Positions 1 through 6,980 of a stretch of DNA of 27,324 nt are shown here, in pieces. The stretch is from a virus, in the IMG/VR virus record IMGVR_UViG_3300030399_000069, positions 1 to 27,324 of that record, one strand, 5' to 3'. Position numbers and translations under genes: made by a program. The stretch's first letter is position 1. Each line of letters opens with the position of its first letter. The notes under the pieces are model-generated. The model saw nothing but the letters and a program-made list of their open reading frames with translations, had not been told where the DNA came from and did no database searches.

Positions 1-1658
1 ATATCACCAGTATAAACGGATGACATTTCCCAACTTGATGATTTATTTATTCCATAAATCTTATAAGCAGCATATGTAGTTCCTCTAATAATACTCACAG
101 TTGCATCAAAAGATCTAACAATACTATTAGAAAAATCAAATCCGGTTATATCAGCTGGACTGGATTGATTATCAGCAGCAGTAAATGACATTTCTGATAA
201 ATCACCAGGACTTCCACCTACATCAGTATTAGTTAATGTTCTAAATGAAGGCTGAGCCGAACCACCAGACACCGGACCTGCAAATACTGTATTAGCACTT
301 TGAACTACAAGAGTCTGATCTATTGTGCCAGCAATTGTTACTGGAGAATTAGTAATTGAATATATTGGAGTTGTACTTGTATCAGCAAATCCAACACTTG
401 TTACAGTTCCACTACCGCTTGAACTTACTTGAGCCTGAAGTTTTTCCAACCCACTTAATATTGAATCTGTTGCAATTATTGGACTATTTGGACCAGGAGT
501 AAAACCAGTCAATAATTGACCAGTAACTGATGAATTTGTTAAAGTTGTTGCAAAAGAACCAGTTCCGGAACCAGTTACAGCACCTGTTAAAGTTATTGTT
601 TGATCACCCGTATTGGTTCCACTTAAATTTGAAGCACTAATAGTACTGCTGAATACTGCAGAACTACCATTTAAAGTGCCTGTAAGAGTCGGAGAAGCGG
701 AGAAAACTACATTTCCAGTACCAGTAGTACCGGTAACTGAGTTACCTTGTATTGCTTCAATAGTTGCTGCTTGTGACTGAGATTGGGTTGCAGGTCCTGC
801 TATTACATCGCCTGTTAATTGATTTATTGCATTAACTATTACTCCGCCTTGGGCACCGTTTACAGATGATACACCTGCTGCAGGAGTAGTTAACTGATAT
901 TTGCCTACGGAAGCTGAATATATTACTAAATCGCCAATTTCAAAGTTTACCATTGATGGATCTGTTAATCCAGCAACAGGCAATAATCTTGCTGCACTCA
1001 CGTAATAAACAAAACCATTTGTTCCAGTTCCATCAACTAATGTAGGAGTATTTGTATTGGGATTCCAAGAACCTTGATATTCCATTACAACCGAAGGTAA
1101 TTGTGCAACAGGTATTTTTCCACTACCATCTAGAGATGCAACACCATTTGCAACTCCAACTTCACTTTGAGGAACGTATGTGCCACTTAATGAGGGTAAA
1201 TCTGCTGCAACTATTGATCTAAATGTTGGAACTCCAGAAGATCCATTTGGAGAAGCGAAAAATAGATTAGTACTTTGAGATGTAAAAGCTGGTTGTTTAT
1301 TATTAAATGTATTCCAATCAGTGGAACTTAAAGCACCAGTAGTAGATGTTGAAGAAAGACCTAAAGATAATACTTGACCAACTAATGATAATCCATTAGA
1401 AGTTCCAAGAGTTACATCTCCAGTATTTGAACCTGATATATTTGAAGCTGATATTGGTCCGGTAATTGTTAGAGCATGAGTTGTATCATTAAAATTAAAA
1501 TTTGCATTATCTTGAGCAAGAGTACTACCAGGACCTACGAATAATACAGAACCTGTAGTTCCACCTACAACTGGACCACCGATTGTTGGAGAACTTCCAC
1601 CGCCTCCAGAACTTTGTCCCAAGACGAATCCGCTAAAAAGTAAGGGCTGATATGACAT
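1..1658 (-). CDS. Tail fibre-like protein, C-terminus beyond window
   Basis: The ATG at 1658 opens a reading frame (MSYQPLLFSGFVLG) that stays open to the left edge, giving 552 residues without a stop. It is rich in Gly, Ser and Thr and contains motifs that recur in phage fibre and collar proteins: LSSTDWNTFNNKQ, GTYVPQSE, a LINQLTGDV-like stretch, and a block beginning MEYQGSWNPNTNTP. A segment containing SGGSAQPSFRTL is closely related to part of the 1107-residue fibre 15 kb away. The start lies 1 base after the stop of the preceding gene, so translation is probably coupled; the ribosome binding site is weak. A host-contact or tail-fibre role is inferred from these motifs. The receptor-binding tip would be in the missing C-terminus. 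Confidence 0.8.
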   Translation of the reverse strand, partial: MSYQPLLFSGFVLGQSSGGGGSSPTIGGPVVGGTTGSVLFVGPGSTLAQDNANFNFNDTTHALTITGPISASNISGSNTGDVTLGTSNGLSLVGQVLSLGLSSTSTTGALSSTDWNTFNNKQPAFTSQSTNLFFASPNGSSGVPTFRSIVAADLPSLSGTYVPQSEVGVANGVASLDGSGKIPVAQLPSVVMEYQGSWNPNTNTPTLVDGTGTNGFVYYVSAARLLPVAGLTDPSMVNFEIGDLVIYSASVGKYQLTTPAAGVSSVNGAQGGVIVNAINQLTGDVIAGPATQSQSQAATIEAIQGNSVTGTTGTGNVVFSASPTLTGTLNGSSAVFSSTISASNLSGTNTGDQTITLTGAVTGSGTGSFATTLTNSSVTGQLLTGFTPGPNSPIIATDSILSGLEKLQAQVSSSGSGTVTSVGFADTSTTPIYSITNSPVTIAGTIDQTLVVQSANTVFAGPVSGGSAQPSFRTLTNTDVGGSPGDLSEMSFTAADNQSSPADITGFDFSNSIVRSFDATVSIIRGTTYAAYKIYGINKSSSWEMSSVYTGD

Positions 1659-1659
1659 T

Positions 1660-1929
1660 TTAGGCTATTCTTTCCGCGTATAATAGAGTTGCTCTAGTTC
1701 CATCAGTATATACAACTTTATAAACATAAAGTACTACACTATTTTCTGAAAATGTATATATTTCTGTATCATTTGCGATAGTAGTGGTTGAAATTGCTAA
1801 ATCAACCCTACGTCCAACAATACCTGTAAGAAATCCATCCACTCCAAATGTGGAATTAACATCATTAAAACTATTTTGTTCAGCTTGAGTAGAATCTAGA
1901 TCTGTTGGTCGCTTTTGTGTTATAGCCAT
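1660..1929 (-). CDS. Small virion-type protein, unknown function
   Basis: This 89-residue protein begins MAITQKRPTDLDSTQAEQN and consists largely of beta-prone segments (IYTFSENSVVLYVYKVVYT). No catalytic motif is visible. The start has an AAGGAATT ribosome binding site that lies in the last codons of the preceding gene. The gene sits between two fibre-like genes and is followed after 1 base by the next fibre, so a structural or fibre-attachment role is likely from context only. The family was not recognised with certainty. Confidence 0.7.
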   Translation of the reverse strand: MAITQKRPTDLDSTQAEQNSFNDVNSTFGVDGFLTGIVGRRVDLAISTTTIANDTEIYTFSENSVVLYVYKVVYTDGTRATLLYAERIA

Positions 1930-1930
1930 T

Positions 1931-2308
1931 TTAAAATTCCTTAGTAGGTTTCAATAATTTCTTAGTTCGGCCAAATTTTGCAGGTTTTGGTAAACTAGGT
2001 TGTTGACCAATAACTGAAGGAGCTGCTGTTGGATTCGGAAGAGTCATTTTAGGAGCACCAATTGTTTTAGGCATTCCGGTACTTGCAGGTTTTTGCATTT
2101 GACTTACTGGTTGATGAAAACCCATTGGATTAGGAAGTCCAGGACTCATTGGACTTGGGGCTGATTTATTCTGAGGAACCGATAAACTATTACCACCTAA
2201 GTTTTGACTTCCCAAATTAGATTTTGTAACACTAGTTGGACTAATAGTATTTTTACCACTGGTTTTATCTTTTTCATAAAGTAGTGCGCGTAATTTAGCT
2301 GGATCCAT
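1931..2308 (-). CDS. Pro/Ser/Asn-rich low-complexity protein
   Basis: This 125-residue protein has a short acidic-basic head (MDPAKLRALLYEKDKTSG), a long disordered middle rich in Pro, Ser, Met and Gln, and a basic tail (KFGRTKKLLKPTKEF). No folded domain is evident. Its ATG overlaps the stop of the gene before it as TAATG, implying coupled translation. It is followed closely by another small structural-type gene. It may be a linker or a DNA- or capsid-associated minor protein, but this is only a guess from composition. Confidence 0.65.
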   Translation of the reverse strand: MDPAKLRALLYEKDKTSGKNTISPTSVTKSNLGSQNLGGNSLSVPQNKSAPSPMSPGLPNPMGFHQPVSQMQKPASTGMPKTIGAPKMTLPNPTAAPSVIGQQPSLPKPAKFGRTKKLLKPTKEF

Positions 2309-2466
2309 TATTTTTTCTCCAATACTTTTCTAGTTTTGCTATATTTTGGTAATTTTTTACCTTTTGAAGCTTTATCAAATTCTTTAACAGTGGAAGGTTT
2401 AATTCCTTTATCTTTTGCTGTCTGAGTGTGAAAAAATCTTTCTTGTTTTTGACTTACATAAGGCAT
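2308..2466 (-). CDS. Small basic phage protein (52 aa)
   Basis: This 52-residue frame starts MPYVSQKQERFFHT and ends YSKTRKVLEKK. The pattern 'M-P-x-x-S-x-x-Q-x-R-F-F ... WDKASKGKKLP-like' (here EFDKASKGKKLPKY) recurs in small proteins of many tailed phages, usually near structural genes; its function is not known to me. The start overlaps the preceding stop by one base (TAATG) and its own stop overlaps the next ATG in the same way. The coupling and family resemblance make it a real gene despite its size. Confidence 0.72.
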   Translation of the reverse strand: MPYVSQKQERFFHTQTAKDKGIKPSTVKEFDKASKGKKLPKYSKTRKVLEKK

Positions 2467-2633
2467 TATTTTTTACCTTTTTCAGATAATTTGGCCATTT
2501 TTTCATTACCATATTTCTTACGACCAATTGAAGCAGCTAATGCACCTGGATCTTTAATTCCTGGTTTATGAGCTAAAGCAGCTTTAAGTCTTGCAAATCT
2601 TTTTCCTGAACCTAATTTTGGTTTCTTTTCCAT
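2466..2633 (-). CDS. Small basic phage protein (55 aa)
   Basis: This 55-residue frame contains GSGKRFARLKAALAHK, then DPGALAASIGRKKYGNEKMA and a lysine-rich tail. The 'SGKRF ... DPxALAAxIGRKKYG' arrangement is a recurrent small protein in phage structural regions; its role is unknown. The start has a good AAAGGATAA ribosome binding site just after the stop of the 832-residue fibre gene. The end overlaps the following gene as TAATG. A minor virion or DNA-associated role is plausible because of the strong positive charge. Confidence 0.75.
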   Translation of the reverse strand: MEKKPKLGSGKRFARLKAALAHKPGIKDPGALAASIGRKKYGNEKMAKLSEKGKK

Positions 2634-2646
2634 AAATTATCCTTTA

Positions 2647-5145
2647 TTAAACTTTAGCTACACTAAAACTATTTAAATATGGTGCAGCTCCGCCACTAAA
2701 AGTTTCAGTAGTATTTGGTGTTATTTGTATAGTATCACCTGAATTGACTGCAACTACAGTTGATCCGCCATTTACAGACATAACATTGGCTAGATATGCA
2801 AATGGAGTAGCATTAACTTGAACATATATACTTACTCCAGATCCTCCAGCATAACCGGTAGCAGTTACTAGATAATCACCAGATACCGGTACTGTATATA
2901 ATCCAGTTGAAGTTGAATATGCACTATTTGTATCGAAATTTACAGTATCATAAATTATCGGAGAACCAGAACTTACTGATATACTTGACGCTAAATTAAC
3001 AGAAGCTGCAACGGAAGTCGATCCTCCACCACCTGGTTGAAAACTAGGAGCAGATGATCCATTAGAAGTGAGTACATATCCTGATGTTCCTGCACCTGTA
3101 TTTTGTAATTTTGTACCATCACTATAAATTACACCACCAGCAACTACAGATAATGCACCATTATTAGTTCCACCGTTTGCTATAGGAAGTGGACCTGGCA
3201 TAGAAAAATCTATGTTATTTCCGACTTGAGTTAATACAATATTAGTACTACCAGAAAAAGTTACTGCTCCAGACAAACTATTTATGCTTGAAACTTGTAA
3301 TGGTAAACTACCAGTTGTTTCCAATTCAGCAAACATGTAGAATGTTGCTGTACCGTTGTTTAATATTAAATTACCACCAGATGTTCTTCCTTGTAAATTG
3401 AATACATAAGTAGTTCCAGCAGTTAGTGTATAAACTGATTGGCAGAATGCTGTTGCCATCATGTTAGACGTAGACGAGAAAACTTCACCAATTGATTCTT
3501 CTAAAAGAACAGCAGGTGTACCACCAGAAGGAGCTATGACATTAAATATCATTGCTCTACCTGAATTAGTTACCCAGATACTTCCATTAAAATTCTGTAC
3601 GGCAGTATAAATTCCGTTTGGAGCTGAATCATATACATCAATACCAGCACTGCTTCCTAATACAATACTTGTTAATCCAAATACTATATGGTATGTTGTA
3701 CCAGAAGTTAATGTGGGCGCACTGCTAAAAGTAAATGTATAAGTTGAAGGTGAACTTGTAAGCGTGGTAACACTTTGTGAAGCACTTGTTGCTATTAATG
3801 ATCCAGGAGATCCTGCAACATCTGTATAAATATATGCTTGCATATTTCCTGATGTTAACGGATTTGTATCATAAGATAAACTAAAACTTGCAGTAGTTGG
3901 AGCTGCAGTGCTACTTGGCACAAAATTCTGAGACAGATTAAATCTAGAAGAACTTCCTGTTAGTAAATCATTAGTAGTTTGTGCTCCAACATTTTGAGCT
4001 AGTGTTCCACCTCCACCACCAGAAGTATTAAATACTCTAACGTTTCCTTCATTGTCTTGTGTGCCTTGGTTTATTGAAGGATTACTGTATACTTTATAAG
4101 TTCCAGTTATTGATGGAGTAAATGTAAAAGCTGGACTATTACTAAATGTTGTAAACGTTGTAGTAGTAACAGCTGTACTTGCAGTTGTTACGGGACTAGA
4201 TGCATAGAATGCAGAAACGGTTCCAGGAGCCGGTTGAAAAGTAGGATAAGAGGAAGCACCATTTGAAGTCAGTATATAACCAGCAGTTCCGGGGCCACCA
4301 GAATCAGAAAAAGGTCCGGTACTTGTGGTACCAGAATATATTACAGAATATGGATTAAAAGTAATATCACCAGTTCCACCACTAGTAACAGGTAATGCTG
4401 TACCACTTAATGTGACACCAAATGTACCAGTAGAAGTAATAGGACTTCCAGAAACAGCTAAAAATGAAGGAACTGTTAATGCAACGCTTGTTACAGAACC
4501 ACTTCCTGCTACAGCCCATGCACCATCGGCTCTTAAGAAATTAGTTGTTCCGCCACCAGAAGCTGGAACCAAACCATTTAATGTGGATGTAAATATTGGT
4601 AATATGGCATTAACTTGAGCGACTGTTAAATCTTGTTCATTTGCAGTAGAACCAGTATTATTACCTTTAATAGTCAGAGCGGGAGCTTGGGCTAGTTTTG
4701 AATTACTTACAACATTTGCTTGAATTGTAGAAGATGCTGCTCCAGGACCAGTTGCTACAACATCACCGGTTAAAGATGTTATATAATTACCAGCCGGTTG
4801 CAATGCATTTATTTGTGCTTGTATGTTGCTAGTAGTACCATGTACAAAAGCTAATTCAGCATCGGTTGTTACTGAGGATTCCAAATCACCCGTAGAAGAA
4901 TTAAATTGGGCAGCAGTATTTGGAGTTGAAGTTATAAAATTCGATCCAACTGGAATTGTTTTATTTGTTAGAGTATTTGTACTAGAAGTACCATCAAGTA
5001 TTACTGTAGATGTTCCAGTATTATAATAAATATTACCATCAACACTTGATACTGCAAGTTCACCTTGCAAAGTAGTAGCAGTAGACCCATCTGGTCTTGG
5101 TACTATTTGCATACCTGATGTAAAACGACGAAAATTGATTGCCAT
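2647..5145 (-). CDS. Fibre-like virion protein with C1q-like C-terminus
   Basis: This 832-residue protein has low-complexity fibre repeats such as LTGDVVATGPG, GGTTNFLRADGAWAV and two GTSGYVLTSNGSS-type motifs. A first beta domain lies at about residues 315-400. It is followed at about 400-550 by a segment with SYDTNPLTSGNMQAYIYTD, GSPGSLIATS and LTSGTTYHIVFGL, which resembles bacterial choice-of-anchor/carbohydrate-associated beta-sandwiches. The last ~120 residues (STSTGLYTVPVSGDYLVTAT and VNSGDTIQITP) match the pattern of C1q/TNF-like jelly-roll tips, which usually trimerise. A receptor- or glycan-binding fibre is the best inference. The ribosome binding site is AAGGATT. Confidence 0.82.
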   Translation of the reverse strand: MAINFRRFTSGMQIVPRPDGSTATTLQGELAVSSVDGNIYYNTGTSTVILDGTSSTNTLTNKTIPVGSNFITSTPNTAAQFNSSTGDLESSVTTDAELAFVHGTTSNIQAQINALQPAGNYITSLTGDVVATGPGAASSTIQANVVSNSKLAQAPALTIKGNNTGSTANEQDLTVAQVNAILPIFTSTLNGLVPASGGGTTNFLRADGAWAVAGSGSVTSVALTVPSFLAVSGSPITSTGTFGVTLSGTALPVTSGGTGDITFNPYSVIYSGTTSTGPFSDSGGPGTAGYILTSNGASSYPTFQPAPGTVSAFYASSPVTTASTAVTTTTFTTFSNSPAFTFTPSITGTYKVYSNPSINQGTQDNEGNVRVFNTSGGGGGTLAQNVGAQTTNDLLTGSSSRFNLSQNFVPSSTAAPTTASFSLSYDTNPLTSGNMQAYIYTDVAGSPGSLIATSASQSVTTLTSSPSTYTFTFSSAPTLTSGTTYHIVFGLTSIVLGSSAGIDVYDSAPNGIYTAVQNFNGSIWVTNSGRAMIFNVIAPSGGTPAVLLEESIGEVFSSTSNMMATAFCQSVYTLTAGTTYVFNLQGRTSGGNLILNNGTATFYMFAELETTGSLPLQVSSINSLSGAVTFSGSTNIVLTQVGNNIDFSMPGPLPIANGGTNNGALSVVAGGVIYSDGTKLQNTGAGTSGYVLTSNGSSAPSFQPGGGGSTSVAASVNLASSISVSSGSPIIYDTVNFDTNSAYSTSTGLYTVPVSGDYLVTATGYAGGSGVSIYVQVNATPFAYLANVMSVNGGSTVVAVNSGDTIQITPNTTETFSGGAAPYLNSFSVAKV

Positions 5146-5158
5146 GAAATAATCCTTT

Positions 5159-5638
5159 TTAAGTTAAAATCGCTTTAGCTTGATATGTAATACTTGCAGA
5201 AACAAAAGAACCTGGTAAAGAAGTAGTTGAAAATTGAACTTGTCCCACATCTGTAACACTAAAAGTTATGTCAGCATTACCTACATAATCGACACTAATT
5301 TCCCATTTTTGATTTGTTGGAAATGTTGGATTATAATTAATAACCATATTTCCAGTTTCTGTAACAGTAGTCGTACTACTTACTCTTATGACAGAAAAAG
5401 CTATTATTGCACCATTCACTTGAGTTGTTGGAAATGATAAATTAGGTAAAGCAACGTTAGTATTAACATCTGCAGTAATATCAAATGTTTGCGGAGGGAT
5501 ATCAAAAGCACCAACAGTAAATTCTAAAGCCGCAGCAACAAGTTGTGCAAATTGAATTACAGCACTCGACCAATTTGGAGCGTCACCGGAACTTGGAAAG
5601 TTAATTGTAGTGCCAGAAATGGTTATAGGAGTGCTCAT
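5159..5638 (-). CDS. Small virion structural protein, unknown
   Basis: The start at 5638 (MSTPITISGTTINFP) is chosen over an upstream in-frame TTG at 5653 because AAGGAT lies at the right distance in front of it. The protein has 159 residues, with a head containing APNWSSAVIQFAQLVAAALE followed by beta-rich sequence. The 'G-T-x-I-x-F-P ... PNWS-AV-QFAQ' head is a recurrent opening of small proteins in phage tail/neck regions; I cannot give a function. The copy of the proposed phage promoter at 5657-5675 lies immediately upstream, so this gene probably leads a transcript covering the downstream fibres. Confidence 0.75.
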   Translation of the reverse strand: MSTPITISGTTINFPSSGDAPNWSSAVIQFAQLVAAALEFTVGAFDIPPQTFDITADVNTNVALPNLSFPTTQVNGAIIAFSVIRVSSTTTVTETGNMVINYNPTFPTNQKWEISVDYVGNADITFSVTDVGQVQFSTTSLPGSFVSASITYQAKAILT

Positions 5639-5656
5639 TAGTAATCCTTGCAAGAG

Positions 5657-5675
5657 TCTAATATATAGTTGTTAA
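5657..5675 (-). promoter_or_regulatory. Proposed phage promoter, copy 1
   Basis: The minus strand reads TTAACAACTATATATTAGA, identical over 19 bases to the copies at 11456-11476 and 25582-25602. It lies 18 bases upstream of the ATG at 5638, with the ribosome binding site between. No sigma-70-like -35 box is apparent upstream. Promoter function is inferred from recurrence, orientation and position. Confidence 0.65.
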
Positions 5676-5741
5676 TTATCATTGCATTAAGGATTATTGG
5701 TGAAATTATGAGATTAAACTATAGATAAGTATATGGAATCT

Positions 5742-6023
5742 TTACGATTTTAATATTTTTTCTTGATATTCATTTATTAGTTTAATTATTTGACCTAAAA
5801 GAGAAGTGCCGGTTTCAATAAGAGCAGCATGTTCAATAGCTTCATGTTTATAATCTTCGTACATAATAAGCCATTTTATGTGCTCATTATAATCTTTGGC
5901 ATCCATAGAATATTTAAAAGCCGCACAAGCCCTCGAAGCCCAAGTATAAGCAGTATCTGTTTGAATTTGCTCATATGTCTTTTGTTTTAGCTCTTTTAAT
6001 TGTTTATTTACATCAAATTTCAT
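5742..6023 (-). CDS. Hypothetical helical protein
   Basis: This 93-residue, mainly helical protein begins MKFDVNKQLKELKQKT and contains WASRACAAFKYSMDAKDYNE. No transmembrane segment or catalytic motif is visible. It overlaps the end of the preceding 49-codon gene by 11 bases, so the two are probably cotranslated. It ends about 65 bases before the next promoter copy, without an obvious terminator. Function unknown. Confidence 0.65.
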   Translation of the reverse strand: MKFDVNKQLKELKQKTYEQIQTDTAYTWASRACAAFKYSMDAKDYNEHIKWLIMYEDYKHEAIEHAALIETGTSLLGQIIKLINEYQEKILKS

Positions 6024-6162
6024 CTTTTCTCTTTTTTCCTAAATATGTGTAAATATCAATGCGACCTTGATTAAAACGTTTACGTCTATTACGAATATTT
6101 TTATGTTCTTTTTTAGCATCTTCTGACATTAATATAAGCTTTTTCAAATCTTTATTTTTCAT
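6013..6162 (-). CDS. Small basic hypothetical protein (49 aa)
   Basis: This short frame runs MKNKDLKKLILMSEDAKKEH, then a very basic segment (NIRNRRKRFNQGR) and ends YLGKKRKDEI. Its ATG overlaps the stop of the upstream gene as ATGA, and its end overlaps the start of the next gene by 11 bases; such tight packing supports it being translated. The basic patch suggests nucleic acid contact, but there is no recognised domain. Confidence 0.5.
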   Translation of the reverse strand: MKNKDLKKLILMSEDAKKEHKNIRNRRKRFNQGRIDIYTYLGKKRKDEI

Positions 6163-6533
6163 TTGCGTTTAGATCCATTACCAGATTTCTTTGTATTTGA
6201 TGGTTTATGTTGTCCCATTTGATTCTCCTTGTGTTTATTTGAATTTTGTTCCCAACTTTTAGCTACATTTGGATTGTATTCTACTTCAATTTCATCTTTT
6301 TTAAAAATATGACATAAACTTGTTAAAAAATTATAAAGATAATCGCTAATTTCCAATTTATTATCTTTAAAATCTTTATGGATCAATTTAATATCATCAC
6401 CAATTTCGATGTCATACACTTGATCATAACTATAAACAAATCCATCTTTAAGACTATTATTACCTATAAATTGCAATCGGGGTGGTTCTCCGGTTGCCGA
6501 ATATACATGTAAAATACCTTTAATCGATTTCAT
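6159..6533 (-). CDS. Hypothetical protein with basic C-terminal tail
   Basis: This 124-residue protein has an N-terminal beta-rich half (KGILHVYSATGEPPRLQFIG) and a disordered, Lys/Asn/Ser-rich tail after about residue 90 ending KKSGNGSKRK. No family was recognised. A GAAGAAG ribosome binding site precedes its ATG, which overlaps the stop of the upstream gene by 4 bases. It lies in a run of four overlapping small genes that probably form one transcript. Confidence 0.65.
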   Translation of the reverse strand: MKSIKGILHVYSATGEPPRLQFIGNNSLKDGFVYSYDQVYDIEIGDDIKLIHKDFKDNKLEISDYLYNFLTSLCHIFKKDEIEVEYNPNVAKSWEQNSNKHKENQMGQHKPSNTKKSGNGSKRK

Positions 6534-6853
6534 ACTTCTTCAAATCCAATAGGAGATACTTTCATTCCACATTCACACAAAAAATAATCACCAGATCCTC
6601 GATCATATAGATTTGGACCAATATAGTCAACTTTTTCTTTTGAATGTATGCATTTTTGTATAGGTTGAATATTTATCAAAATGGCTTGATGGGTGTCACT
6701 ATCGGAATATTGAATTTCCGACCATGCATTGGATGAATCACTATTATTTCCATAAACGATCCTACAATTTTTTTCAAGTAATGCGTTTGCATTTCTAGCA
6801 TGATCTTCTTGGGTATCTAGTGGGGCAAAATCTTCAGCTTTAAATAATTTCAT
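6530..6853 (-). CDS. Hypothetical protein with C-terminal Cys pair
   Basis: This 107-residue protein opens MKLFKAEDFAPLDTQED and contains the segment SGDYFLCECGMKVSP near the C-terminus. With the earlier CIH motif this could bind a metal, but a complete four-ligand zinc site is not obvious. A TAGGAT ribosome binding site precedes the start, and a hairpin (6867-6883) lies just upstream of that. It leads the four-gene block down to 5742. Function unknown. Confidence 0.65.
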   Translation of the reverse strand: MKLFKAEDFAPLDTQEDHARNANALLEKNCRIVYGNNSDSSNAWSEIQYSDSDTHQAILINIQPIQKCIHSKEKVDYIGPNLYDRGSGDYFLCECGMKVSPIGFEEV

Positions 6854-6866
6854 TTATTATCCTAAT

Positions 6867-6883
6867 GGGACATTTTTTGTCCC
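6867..6883 (-). promoter_or_regulatory. GGGACA/TGTCCC hairpin before a ribosome binding site
   Basis: A perfect 6-bp stem GGGACA...TGTCCC with a 5-base A/T loop lies directly upstream of the AGGA ribosome binding site of the gene starting at 6853. A second TGTCCC occurs at 6898-6903 on the plus strand, giving an alternative partner. No T-run follows in the transcribed direction, so it is not a standard terminator. It could be an operator or an mRNA element controlling translation. Confidence 0.35.
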
Positions 6884-6980
6884 GATTTGTTTATATTTGT
6901 CCCAATTAACTACTTATATGCTCTTAAAAGCCGATTATAATGCGTAATATGCCCTGAATCAATCATCTATTATAGTTATA

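Noticed and set aside
6906-6922. TTAACTACTTATATGCT (plus) as another promoter copy
   Set aside because: It lacks bases of the conserved TTAACAACT core and points towards the plus strand, where no gene follows. It is probably chance similarity in AT-rich DNA.
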